NCBI GenBank assembly: GCA_021834785.1
Contig: JAKBRJ010000008.1
Coordinates: 1-33,195, forward strand
Length of the DNA stretch: 33,195 nucleotides
Direction of reading: 5' to 3'
From: Microcaldota archaeon
Lineage (GTDB): Archaea > Micrarchaeota > Micrarchaeia > Micrarchaeales > Micrarchaeaceae
Part shown: positions 25,429 to 33,195 of the stretch, piece after piece
Numbering within the stretch: position 1 is the first letter of the stretch
Layout of the letters: the number at the start of each line of letters is the position of its first letter
Made by a program: the position numbers and the translations under genes
The notes under the pieces: model-generated
Databases searched by the model: none
Seen by the model: only the letters and a program-made list of their open reading frames with translations
Told to the model about the DNA's origin: nothing

Positions 25429-25480
25429 GCTATGCTGTATATAAATATTTAAGTTAAATACTATAAGGGTATAGCATAGC
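25429..25480. promoter_or_regulatory. Shared metG/mcm promoter region with flanking inverted repeat
   Basis: GCTATGC-TGTATA (25429-25441) on one side and TATAGCATAGC (25470-25480) on the other form an inverted repeat of about 11 bp with one bulged base. They surround an A/T-only core containing TATA-like ATAAATATTTAAGTTAAATA. The core should carry the divergent promoters of metG and mcm. The repeat could be a regulator site or an origin-type element. Confidence 0.45.
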
Positions 25481-25501
25481 GCTTATTTTTACGATGATAA
25501 T

Positions 25502-27565
25502 ATGGCAGACGCCCTGATAGAAGCTATAAAATTAAGGTTCGACGAGTTTCTTGATAGGTATTATGCCGACAAAATAAATGACATAATAATATCTTTTCCA
25601 AGGCTGCAAAGCATTAAAATAGACATAAAGGACCTTCAGAAGTTTGATCCTGAACTGGCAGCGGAACTGATAGACAAGCCAGAAATCATACTTGAAGCCG
25701 CAAATGCATCGCTCAGGGGCAAGATGAGCAACATAACGCTTGGGGATAAGGATGTGCATTGCAGGTTCTTCGGGCAAAATATAAATACTCCTTTGGTGCA
25801 GGACGTCGGTTCTTCATACATAGGCAAGCTTATACTGCTTGACAGCCTTATAGTAAAAAGGTCAGAGATAAGCCCAAAAGTGAAGCTAGGGGTGTATGAG
25901 TGCACTTTTTGCAATGCAAGGCAGCAGGTAAGGATAGGAAAAGACGAGGTTCCTGTTGTGTGCCCGCAGTGCAAACGCAGGTCCCTCAAGCAGATACAGG
26001 AGGAATCGCAATTCATAAACCTTCAGAAAATAGCAGTGCAGGATCCTCTAGAAAAGCTGCGCGGCAATACGCCGACATGGCAGCTTGAAGTCTGGCTGGA
26101 GGACGATCTTGTAAATACAGTCATTCCTGGAGACAGGATAGACCTTACTGGGATATTAAGGATACGCCCCAGAAAGAATTCAAGGGGAAAATCAGAAACC
26201 AATCTGTATACAATGTTCCTCGATACCGTATCAATAATACCAAAGCAAAAGGAATTTGCCGACCTATCGATAAGCGAGGAGGAAGAGCGCCAGATAAAGG
26301 AATTTGCCACGGATCCTATGATATTCGAAAAAATAGCAAAGTCCCTAGCTCCTTCCATTTACGGCTACGATGAAATAAAGCAGGCTGTCACGCTGCAGCT
26401 CTTTGGCGGCACCGCAGGCAAGTTTTTGGTTGACGGGGGCGTGATAAGGAGCGACATGCATATACTGCTCATCGGCGATCCGGGAAGCGCAAAGACAAGG
26501 ATATTGCAGGCTGTCTCGCGCCTGGTTCCAAAAGGCATATACGTAAGCGGGAAATCAGTTACTGGGGGTGGGCTTACGGCAGTCGCAGAAAGAGACGAAT
26601 TCTCAGAAGGCGGATGGACGCTCAAGGCCGGCGCGCTTGTACTGGGCAGCGGCGGAGTAGTCGCCATAGACGAATTCGATAAGATAGGCGATGAAGATAG
26701 GGCAGCGCTCCACGAGGCTTTGGAATCCCAGACTATAAGCGTGGCTAAGGCAGGCATAATAGCTACATTTTCGGCAAGGGCTGCAGTGCTCGCCGCAGCT
26801 AACCCTAAATACGGAAGGTTTGATCCCCACATCTACCCTGCCGAACAATTCGACATACCTCCAACATTGCTTTCAAGATTCGATCTAATATTTCCGATAA
26901 AAGACATAATGGATGAAGAACTGGACAAGAGCATAGCGAAGCACATACTCGTGCAGCATGAGGCTGCTGGCGCTATAATCGCAGAGCTTGAAGGCGTTGA
27001 GCAGGTGGAACTGCCGCCAATGGACGGCGACTTCCTGCGCAAATACGTTGCATATGCAAGAAAATTCGTCTATCCAAGGATTACAGAAGATGCGTCAAAG
27101 AAGATTCAGGAATACTATGTCGAATTGCGAAGAGCTGGTCTGAAGCAGGGCGCAGTTCCGATCACGCCCAGGCAGATAGAGGGCTTGATAAGGATGGCGG
27201 AGGCAAGCGCAAAGACAAGGCTTTCTGAAACCGTATCCGTATCAGATGCGGAACGCGCCATAAACCTAAGCGAGTTCATGCTCAAAACCCTCGCAGTAGA
27301 CCGCGGAGGCAGGATAGACATAGACACAATACTTACCGGCATGCCAAGGGAGAAAGTTGATAAAATAAATGCAATGCTTGGCATAATAAAGCAGCTTGAG
27401 GAATCTGAAGGTTCGGCAAAGATGGTGCGTGTCATAGAAGAAGCGGGCAAGGCAGGCATAGATTCGGCATCTGCAAGCAAATACATAAATGAACTGGAGA
27501 AGAGCGGTGACATATTCAGCCCAAGGCAAGGGCTGATAAAGCTGGTGCGCCACGATTCTGAGTAG
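25502..27565 (+). CDS. mcm: MCM replicative helicase
   Basis: This 687-residue archaeal MCM forms the hexamer that unwinds DNA at the fork. The N-terminal domain has a zinc-binding Cys set (C134, C137, C154, C157) and OB-fold segments. The AAA+ domain has Walker A GDPGSAKTR (325-333), Walker B VVAIDEFDK (near 390) and arginine finger SRFDLIF (458-464). A C-terminal winged helix follows (about 610-687). It appears to be intact and has its own promoter. The next gene, a presenilin-like protease, starts 7 bases later. Confidence 0.97.
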   Translation: MADALIEAIKLRFDEFLDRYYADKINDIIISFPRLQSIKIDIKDLQKFDPELAAELIDKPEIILEAANASLRGKMSNITLGDKDVHCRFFGQNINTPLVQDVGSSYIGKLILLDSLIVKRSEISPKVKLGVYECTFCNARQQVRIGKDEVPVVCPQCKRRSLKQIQEESQFINLQKIAVQDPLEKLRGNTPTWQLEVWLEDDLVNTVIPGDRIDLTGILRIRPRKNSRGKSETNLYTMFLDTVSIIPKQKEFADLSISEEEERQIKEFATDPMIFEKIAKSLAPSIYGYDEIKQAVTLQLFGGTAGKFLVDGGVIRSDMHILLIGDPGSAKTRILQAVSRLVPKGIYVSGKSVTGGGLTAVAERDEFSEGGWTLKAGALVLGSGGVVAIDEFDKIGDEDRAALHEALESQTISVAKAGIIATFSARAAVLAAANPKYGRFDPHIYPAEQFDIPPTLLSRFDLIFPIKDIMDEELDKSIAKHILVQHEAAGAIIAELEGVEQVELPPMDGDFLRKYVAYARKFVYPRITEDASKKIQEYYVELRRAGLKQGAVPITPRQIEGLIRMAEASAKTRLSETVSVSDAERAINLSEFMLKTLAVDRGGRIDIDTILTGMPREKVDKINAMLGIIKQLEESEGSAKMVRVIEEAGKAGIDSASASKYINELEKSGDIFSPRQGLIKLVRHDSE

Positions 27566-27572
27566 TGGTCCG

Positions 27573-28550
27573 ATGGCGCTAAAGGTTATAGAATACAGGC
27601 AACTCGTCCAGATACTGGCACTTTTCATGATAGTGCAGTTCGGCGGGCTTTTGCTGTCGACGCTCGTGTTCAACAACTCTACATACCAGCAGGTGCAGTC
27701 ATCTCAGGTAATATCAAGCCCTGCGAGCGCGGTTTTCTACATAGCATATATAATATTTTTTTCAGTCCTGCTGCTTTTGATACTTAAATTTTACAAAGGC
27801 ATATTCCGGCTTGTAGAAGGGCTTGTCATATTCATAGCATCATTCGAAGTCTTTCTCATAATAGGCATGTACCTAAATTCAAGCGTATCCCTATCTATAT
27901 TCGGCAGCGCAGTGCCATTGTCGCTGCTTTTGGCTGTGGTGCTTGCAATCCTTCTTGTAGTTGCGAAGAATAAATGGCCAAACCTGAAAAATACCGCTGC
28001 GATAGTCGCAAGCATAGGCGTCGGCGTAATATTGGGTGTTGGATTCAGCTTTACCGTAGCATTCATATTCATGGTAATCCTCGCGGTTTACGACTTTATA
28101 GCCGTATTTGTAACGAAGCATATGATAACATTGGCAAATGCGGTCTCTGAGAAGAATCTTGCGTTCATGGTTGATGTAAAGGAAATTGAAGCAGTTAGCA
28201 AATCAAATTTCAGCAGTAAGGAGCTGAAGGCATATGAAACGGAGATGAGCAAGGCTAAAATTTCAAATACCGCATTTAAAACTGCAGTGTCCAATGGGCT
28301 TGTGCCCGTATCTGCAAGCGTAGCGCTAGGCACAGGAGATCTTGCAATGCCGCTGATGGTTGCAGTCTCCGCATTCAAGGTATACCTGAGCTTCACGTTC
28401 AGCATGTTCATAACGTTCGGCGCAATCATCGGCCTTGTGCTCACCATGCTTATATTAAAAAAGTTCAAGCGCGCTCTCCCGGCTATACCTCCATTGCTTT
28501 TCGGCATCATCATAGGAATATTGCTATACTATGCTTACCTTGTGCTTTAG
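27573..28550 (+). CDS. Presenilin/signal-peptide-peptidase-like intramembrane aspartyl protease (PSH)
   Basis: This 325-residue membrane protein is predicted to have about nine helices. The two catalytic motifs of the A22 family are present: YD in AVYDFIAVF (D174) and GxGD in LGTGDLAMP (D256). Near the C-terminus LPAIPPLLFG stands in for the PAL motif, with Ile instead of Leu. Archaeal homologues cleave transmembrane helices; MCMJR1 is the studied example. The start follows mcm by 7 bases with a GTGG site, so it is probably co-transcribed. The substrate is unknown. Confidence 0.88.
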   Translation: MALKVIEYRQLVQILALFMIVQFGGLLLSTLVFNNSTYQQVQSSQVISSPASAVFYIAYIIFFSVLLLLILKFYKGIFRLVEGLVIFIASFEVFLIIGMYLNSSVSLSIFGSAVPLSLLLAVVLAILLVVAKNKWPNLKNTAAIVASIGVGVILGVGFSFTVAFIFMVILAVYDFIAVFVTKHMITLANAVSEKNLAFMVDVKEIEAVSKSNFSSKELKAYETEMSKAKISNTAFKTAVSNGLVPVSASVALGTGDLAMPLMVAVSAFKVYLSFTFSMFITFGAIIGLVLTMLILKKFKRALPAIPPLLFGIIIGILLYYAYLVL

Positions 28551-28559
28551 GGCTGCGAA

Positions 28560-30380
28560 TCATTTCGCGCCCTGCATTCGCCAAAACCTCTTGATCTCGC
28601 CTATGTAGTCGATAGGCTCGCTTACTGGTATAGAATTTGAGACTATGGATTTGTACATAGACCACTTGTAACGCCTGTCCATGAGCACTATGACTGCCTT
28701 GTCATTTTCGCTTCTTACCGCGCGCCCTGCTGCCTGTATCGCCCTTATTATTGCAGGTATCGTATATGCATATTCGCTGCCTTTGCCAGAAAATCTCCTG
28801 TTTATATATTCGATCCTGGCGTTCAATTCAAGGTCCGGTTTGGTCAACGGTATGCCTACGATGACTATGCCCTTTATGCTGTTGTTCTCGTAATCTATGC
28901 CCTCGCTCAGGCTGCCTCCCATGACCCCGAAGAGCATGGAGTTGTCGCTCTTCTGAAACTCCTTTATTATGCTTTCTACTGCGATATTCTTCATTTCACG
29001 CCTTTGAATGTATATATCGGAATCATGCATGTACCTGAATGTGCTGTCAAGCACTGCAAAACTTGGAAAAAATACGGCTATGTTCCCCGGGGTGGAATCC
29101 TTTATCCTTATTATCTTCTCCGCTATGCGCTTGTATTGCTCAATCGAGCGCTCCTGGTACTTTGTAGTTATATCTGCATCTATTATGGCTAGCTTGTTGG
29201 ATGAAGGAAAGGGCGAACCGTAACTCTTCAGCTTTGCATCTTCCAATCCAAATAGGTCGGAATACATCTTCAATGGCAGGAGCGTAGCGCTCATGAATAC
29301 GTTGGCGTGTGCCTCCCCGAATATGGGTATCGCCCTCTCCGGATAAAGGCATGTAAGAGAAAGCTTGACAGAGCCCCCGAACCTGGATATTATGCTGGCA
29401 GTCGACTCTCCTTGCTGTATCCATTCGTTGAGGAACTTGGCGATGTGCATGGTTGCCGACCTCTTTGCCTTGGACTGCTCTATGTATTCCAGCGCGGCAT
29501 TTTCCAATTGGCTTATTATGGCGTTTGCGTTCTGCAATATGTCTGGAGGCAGCTCATCTTTAGCCACGAATGCTTCATCTAGCTTCTCAAGCTTCTTTTT
29601 GGCGAGGCTATCCAGTGCGAATTTGAGATATCCTAAGTCCATCGCGTTCCCTATGCTTTGCAATTCGCGCATTGCCCTTAAGATTCCATTAGTCGAAAGA
29701 GTCACGCTGAAGTACGAGTTTGCTGCATTAAGCACGTTGTGCGCTTCATCCCATATCAATATGCTGTCATCCAGCGAATGCGCTATCTTTTTCAGGAATG
29801 CCTGCTTCAGGTATGGGTTGAGCAGGTGGGAATAGCCTGCTACTATAACATCTGCGTTCTTTGCGAGCTTTGCCGAGACTTCGTATGCGCACATACCCTG
29901 ATTGTACGATTCCTCAAAGACGCTGTTGTGCCCAAGGTCTGCAGCGTCAAGCATAGTTGCGTCATCCTCCGGCTTGAACAGCTTAACTTTGGAGAAGAAA
30001 GGGCACTTGCTGTTTTTTATCAGATGCTCGCATGCGCTATAAAACGATTCCCCTTCTATGCTGTTGACCTTTTCGTTTATGCACATGTTCTGCTTTCCGA
30101 CTATGTCAGCATACTTGAAATCAAGCTTGAATTTTTGCTTGATGCCGCGCAATGAATCTATCGCTATCTTATGCTGCGATATCTTTGGAGTCAGGAAGAA
30201 TACTGTCTTGTTGTTGTGCAGCGCATAGCTCAAAACAGCCCCAATCGAAGCGTCCGTCTTGCCTATTCCAGTAGGTGCATTTATGAGTATATCGTTGCCC
30301 CTGCTCACAGCATCGTATATATCGTTCACCATATCCGATTGGTACGGCCTCTTCTTAGAGAACCTGAACAGCTGCTCCAT
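28560..30380 (-). CDS. XPD/DinG-family superfamily 2 DNA helicase
   Basis: The protein is about 606 residues from ATG 30380; a GTG at 30395 adds five. Walker A is APTGIGKTDA, the DEAH box is IWDEAHNVL, and the later motifs are GSLSEGIDYE (motif V region) and QAAGRAVRSE (motif VI). Four cysteines (C105, C122, C131, C169 in the longer frame) lie between motifs Ia and II, where XPD holds its 4Fe-4S cluster, although the spacing lacks a CxxC pair. XPD-type enzymes unwind DNA 5'-to-3' in repair or transcription. The suf products would supply its cluster. Convergent with the presenilin gene. Confidence 0.9.
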   Translation of the reverse strand: MEQLFRFSKKRPYQSDMVNDIYDAVSRGNDILINAPTGIGKTDASIGAVLSYALHNNKTVFFLTPKISQHKIAIDSLRGIKQKFKLDFKYADIVGKQNMCINEKVNSIEGESFYSACEHLIKNSKCPFFSKVKLFKPEDDATMLDAADLGHNSVFEESYNQGMCAYEVSAKLAKNADVIVAGYSHLLNPYLKQAFLKKIAHSLDDSILIWDEAHNVLNAANSYFSVTLSTNGILRAMRELQSIGNAMDLGYLKFALDSLAKKKLEKLDEAFVAKDELPPDILQNANAIISQLENAALEYIEQSKAKRSATMHIAKFLNEWIQQGESTASIISRFGGSVKLSLTCLYPERAIPIFGEAHANVFMSATLLPLKMYSDLFGLEDAKLKSYGSPFPSSNKLAIIDADITTKYQERSIEQYKRIAEKIIRIKDSTPGNIAVFFPSFAVLDSTFRYMHDSDIYIQRREMKNIAVESIIKEFQKSDNSMLFGVMGGSLSEGIDYENNSIKGIVIVGIPLTKPDLELNARIEYINRRFSGKGSEYAYTIPAIIRAIQAAGRAVRSENDKAVIVLMDRRYKWSMYKSIVSNSIPVSEPIDYIGEIKRFWRMQGAK

Positions 30381-30473
30381 GCGTATATTTCTCACTCAAG
30401 ATTAAAAATGCCATTCACAATAACCAATGATTTTATAGATTGCCATTCTATTATCTATTGTTTGGTGATCATT

Positions 30474-31790
30474 GTGAATGAGGATCTTTATACTTTAGAA
30501 GAGCAGATACTAGACAGGCTTACCGGTAAATTCGTCAACATAACCAATCCTGAAAGGCGTGCGGCTTTGATAACGGAAACTGCAAAGAACATACGCGCCG
30601 ACATAAGCAGCGACGAGATAGCCCAGATATCGGACAACATGGGCGACATGAGCCCCATAACAGATCTTCTGGTTGATGAAACGATAGAAGATATAATGAT
30701 AAACAATACCAACAGCATATTCGTATACGACTCAAAAGTCGGCCAGAGGCAGCTAGACGTAAAGATAAGCGACAAAAACGAGCTCAGCCGTTTCGTCAAG
30801 AAACTGAAGCTTTATGCAACAAACGAAGCAGCAAATGGAAACATACTTGATGTCCACGTTCCAAGCGGAAGCAGGGCCAATATAGTGTACTCGCCAATGG
30901 GATACGATATAACGATAAGAAATTTCAAGAAGAACCCTCTAAGCGTTTTAGACCTTATAAATTCTGGCACGCTCGATTACAGCATAGCTGCAAGGCTATG
31001 GCTCTACATGGATGGCCTAAAAGTCAGGCCTGCCAACATACTGATAGGGGGCATGCCAGCTGCCGGGAAGACTACGCTGTTGAATGCGCTGTTTTCATTC
31101 CTAAGGCCTGAACAAAGGGTTGTAACGATAGAAGAAACATACGAATTGGATACGAGCATGCAGCAGAATGCCGTAAACCTTGAGACCAGCGAAGACATGC
31201 CCATGGTGGAATTGGTGAAGAACGCACTCAGGATGCGCCCCGACATGATAATAATAGGAGAGGTTAGGGGAGAAGAAGCCAACGACATGATAACCGCAAT
31301 GAATATAGGGAAGATATCCATGGGCACGATACATGCATCGTCTACAAGGGATATAATAAACAGGCTCCAGCATTCGCCTATGAACGTGCCTAAAGATATA
31401 ATACCCGTTATAGATGCGCTTATAGTGGTGTCGCAGGTATACGAGAAGGGCGTTCCCCACAGGCGCATTATACAGATGTCAGAGCTTGCCGGCATGGAAA
31501 CGCAGATACTGCTTTCTGATCTGTATAAATACGATTATAAAACCCATAAGGCATCGCCAATACTTCCGAGTGTTACATACAGGGACACGCTGGCGAACAT
31601 CATAGGCGTGCCTCCGCCGGACATACTTGCAGAGGAAAACGTCAGGGCCATGATGCTGGCGCAGCTCAATAAGATAGGCAAACGCGACATGAGGAGCATA
31701 AACGAGATAGTGCGCGACTACTATGCCGAGCCAGAAAATACGCTTAAGGCCATAGGACTGCCCCAACTGCATCCTATAATACAGATATAG
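30474..31790 (+). CDS. Type II/IV secretion or pilus assembly ATPase (VirB11/TadA/GspE-like)
   Basis: The protein is 438 residues from GTG 30474, chosen because GGTGATC lies just upstream and a TATA-like TTTTATAGA is 35 bases further. The longer open frame upstream overlaps the divergent helicase and is rejected. Walker A is GGMPAAGKTTL (about 193-203), an Asp/Glu box follows in VVTIEETYELD, Walker B is DMIIIGEVRGEE, and the His box is MGTIHASS. Such ATPases power archaeal pili, archaella or secretion. The usual downstream partner, a TadC/GspF membrane protein, is absent. Confidence 0.9.
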   Translation: MNEDLYTLEEQILDRLTGKFVNITNPERRAALITETAKNIRADISSDEIAQISDNMGDMSPITDLLVDETIEDIMINNTNSIFVYDSKVGQRQLDVKISDKNELSRFVKKLKLYATNEAANGNILDVHVPSGSRANIVYSPMGYDITIRNFKKNPLSVLDLINSGTLDYSIAARLWLYMDGLKVRPANILIGGMPAAGKTTLLNALFSFLRPEQRVVTIEETYELDTSMQQNAVNLETSEDMPMVELVKNALRMRPDMIIIGEVRGEEANDMITAMNIGKISMGTIHASSTRDIINRLQHSPMNVPKDIIPVIDALIVVSQVYEKGVPHRRIIQMSELAGMETQILLSDLYKYDYKTHKASPILPSVTYRDTLANIIGVPPPDILAEENVRAMMLAQLNKIGKRDMRSINEIVRDYYAEPENTLKAIGLPQLHPIIQI

Positions 31791-32102
31791 CTAATGTTCG
31801 GGCTTTGTTTCGGGCTCCTGCTGGGCAGGCATGGTTGCAAGCCTTATTATTTCGCTTACCATTCTTGCAATCTGCATCCCTCGGTCAGTGAGCTTTATGG
31901 ATTTCATTCTTCCATGCCTTTTGCTCTCTACAATTCCAAGCGATTCGCAAGAGAGCAAAAAATTGCATGCATGTACATACGTCGATTGCGATTCCTTTGC
32001 CAGCGTAGAGATATACCAGTCCTTTGAATTATCCAAGAGGAGCACCAATATCCGCGCCTGCCTTTCCTTAAATATCAGATTGCCGTCCAGCATTTTATCC
32101 AT
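31791..32102 (-). CDS. Winged-helix transcriptional regulator (MarR-like)
   Basis: This 103-residue soluble protein resembles a small winged helix: ARILVLLLDNSKDWYISTLAKESQSTYVHACNFL is a helix plus recognition helix, then LGIVESKRHGRMKSIKLTDRG forms the wing. It ends in a Gln/Pro/Glu-rich tail. It ends directly at the stop of the secretion ATPase gene (convergent) and is divergent from the membrane winged-helix gene. A second ATG three codons in is possible. The target is unknown; the gene pair may be controlled by it. Confidence 0.75.
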   Translation of the reverse strand: MDKMLDGNLIFKERQARILVLLLDNSKDWYISTLAKESQSTYVHACNFLLSCESLGIVESKRHGRMKSIKLTDRGMQIARMVSEIIRLATMPAQQEPETKPEH

Positions 32103-32147
32103 ACTATTGTTTTGCGCAAAGAATAAATCTCTTTCATCTCAATCCTA

Positions 32148-32684
32148 ATGGAGAGCATGAAGCTGTACATAAGCGAAAGGAACATAAAGCCGTTTTCCAT
32201 GTATTTAGTGACAATAGGATCCATACTCATACTTATATCGCTGATAGCTGGGATAAGCATGCTTCTTGCGCTGGTGCGCGGCATACCTATACACACATTC
32301 AACGATGTAAACACAAGCGTTATCAGGTTTGCATTCAATTTTATAATACCTCTTCTAGGCGGCATACTCCTGGTAGTTGCAGGCATAACAATGCAGAAGC
32401 TTTATGATGAAAGTGCTGTTTCGCGCACCGCAAAGAAGCGTAGGTTAAAGTCTGTAAACGAAAAGAGCAAGATGATCAATAATTTCTTGTCTGCCGATGA
32501 GAAGGCAATAATCGCAATACTAAAAAATTCAAAAAATCCCATTCTGCAATCCGATCTTATGGCCCTGAGCGGCTATTCGAAAGTGAAAGTACACAGGATA
32601 TTAAAGAAGCTTGAATCTAAAAATGTCATAAAAAGAAGCAGATTCGGCATAACCAACAGAGTATTTTTAAATAGTTCGCCCTGA
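32148..32684 (+). CDS. Membrane-anchored winged-helix protein
   Basis: This 178-residue protein has two membrane helices (about 18-44 and 58-80), a basic linker (RTAKKRRLKSVNEKSK) and then a C-terminal winged helix (about 114-175). The latter contains LSADEKAIIAILKNSKNPI, then QSDLMALSGYSKVKVHRIL and KKLESKNVIKRSRFG. The layout is that of a membrane-bound one-component regulator, whose DNA-binding domain would face the cytoplasm. ATG 32148 or 32157 could be the start. It is transcribed divergently from the soluble winged-helix gene. It could be released by intramembrane proteolysis, but this is speculation. Confidence 0.75.
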   Translation: MESMKLYISERNIKPFSMYLVTIGSILILISLIAGISMLLALVRGIPIHTFNDVNTSVIRFAFNFIIPLLGGILLVVAGITMQKLYDESAVSRTAKKRRLKSVNEKSKMINNFLSADEKAIIAILKNSKNPILQSDLMALSGYSKVKVHRILKKLESKNVIKRSRFGITNRVFLNSSP

Positions 32685-32757
32685 TTCCGTTATTTTGCAG
32701 AAAACATAAGCTATTAATAAATTGTATATCAAATAAATAACTGCTAAAGGTGTAAAA

Positions 32758-33009
32758 ATGGTAAAGTTTATAATAGGCAGGCAACTGGTTGGAAAGAAAG
32801 TAATAACTAGCGACGGTTTCGACGTTGGGAGATTTGTCGACGCGGAAGTAAGCCCCGTTACCGGCAAGATAAACGCGTTCCTCATAGAACCGAACTACGA
32901 CAGCGGTTTCGCAAGCAAACTTAAAGTTGATAGCGGCCAGCTCAAGGTGCCATACGCAGCCATACAAGCCGTTAATGACTATATAGTTATTGACAGGAAG
33001 GTACTCTGA
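32758..33009 (+). CDS. PRC-barrel domain protein
   Basis: This 83-residue protein forms a single PRC barrel: IIGRQLVGKKVITSDGFDVGRF, then VDAEVSPVTGKINAFLIEP, then LKVPYAAIQAVNDYIVID. These small beta-barrels occur in RimM, photosynthetic reaction centre H subunit and many archaeal stand-alone proteins of unknown function, where RNA or protein binding is suspected. The start has a good AAAGGTGTAAAAATG site and a TATA-like stretch upstream (TTGTATATCAAATAAATAA). Followed 22-25 bases later by RNase HII. Confidence 0.85.
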   Translation: MVKFIIGRQLVGKKVITSDGFDVGRFVDAEVSPVTGKINAFLIEPNYDSGFASKLKVDSGQLKVPYAAIQAVNDYIVIDRKVL

Positions 33010-33034
33010 CCTCTCCAATAAGGTGGTATAAATA

Positions 33035-33195
33035 ATAATATGCGGAGGCGACGAGGCAGGTCGCGGCGCCCTTTTGGGCCCGCTTGTCATATCGCTTGTG
33101 TCTGTCAAGAAAGGCTCAGAAAAGAAATTCGCCGAGTACGGCGTAAGAGATTCGAAACTGCTATCTCCTAAAAGAAGGGAGGCTCTTTTTAGCAC
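33035..33195 (+). CDS. rnhB: Ribonuclease HII (partial, runs off the right edge); apparent AUA start
   Basis: The frame encodes CGGDEAGRGALLGPLVIS, then FAEYGVRDSKLLSPKRREALF, an unmistakable RNase HII N-terminus. The GGDEAGRG motif supplies two metal ligands and the DSK motif follows. The enzyme removes RNA from RNA-DNA hybrids. An in-frame TAA (33029-33031) lies immediately upstream and is followed by three ATA codons and then TGC, so no ATG, GTG or TTG precedes the motif. A GGTGG site at 33022-33026 is well placed for ATA 33032 or 33035. A single-base error is an alternative. Confidence 0.85.
   Translation, partial: MICGGDEAGRGALLGPLVISLVSVKKGSEKKFAEYGVRDSKLLSPKRREALFS

Noticed and set aside
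30171..30473. Open frame extending the secretion ATPase upstream by 101 codons
   Set aside because: It overlaps the divergent helicase on the other strand, lacks family similarity, and a GGTGATC site plus TATA-like element support the GTG at 30474.
33040..33171. Short Arg-rich frame from ATG 33040
   Set aside because: It is out of frame with the unmistakable RNase HII motif and is an artefact of Arg-rich reading of that gene.

Overview
The window looks like a chromosomal segment of a small-genome archaeon, most likely a DPANN/ARMAN-type lineage close to Micrarchaeota. The archaeal assignment is firm: RNA polymerase subunit K, L7Ae, eS28, eL24, L30e, archaeal EF-2, MCM, geranylgeranyl reductase, XPD-type helicase, an archaeal SMC and a Ser-His signal peptidase are all present. 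Promoters are TATA-like and ribosome sites are mostly GGTG. The narrower lineage is an inference from protein style (the QSAMEYLMTYGW pilin leader, the short KVGSE-repeat protein, very compact spacing); no 16S gene is present to confirm it.

Layout. 1-598 (-) is the start of a secreted type IV pilin-like protein with a LamG-like ectodomain. 666-6092 (-) is a complete suf Fe-S operon in the order sufB, sufD, HTH regulator, sufC, sufS, sufU; its promoter carries a perfect 8-bp inverted repeat at the expected transcription start. Divergent from it are a P5C-dehydrogenase-like enzyme (6274) and a DUF192 protein. 8349-9487 holds a basic repeat protein and a helical-repeat protein transcribed divergently. 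9560-12170 holds a PAC2 protein, a tRNA-Leu(UAA) with about 19 extra nucleotides, a geranylgeranyl reductase and rpoK. 12219-18741 holds a phosphoesterase, a site-2 protease, SMC and signal peptidase I. 18949-22690 is the str-like ribosomal operon (L30e, uS12, uS7, EF-2), followed by L7Ae-eS28-eL24 (22817-23723). 23742-28550 holds MetRS (-) and, divergent, MCM followed by a presenilin-like intramembrane protease. 28560-33195 holds an XPD/DinG-like helicase (-), a secretion/pilus ATPase, a winged-helix protein (-), a membrane-anchored winged-helix protein, a PRC-barrel protein and the start of RNase HII, which has no in-frame ATG/GTG/TTG start.

Most genes are housekeeping. No defence island, CRISPR array, insertion sequence or integrase was seen. 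The least explained parts are the suf regulator/operator pair, the KVGSE-repeat protein, the oversized tRNA-Leu, the inverted repeat between metG and mcm, the membrane winged-helix regulator next to an orphan secretion ATPase, and the apparent AUA start of RNase HII. No gene-free stretch exceeds about 210 bases.
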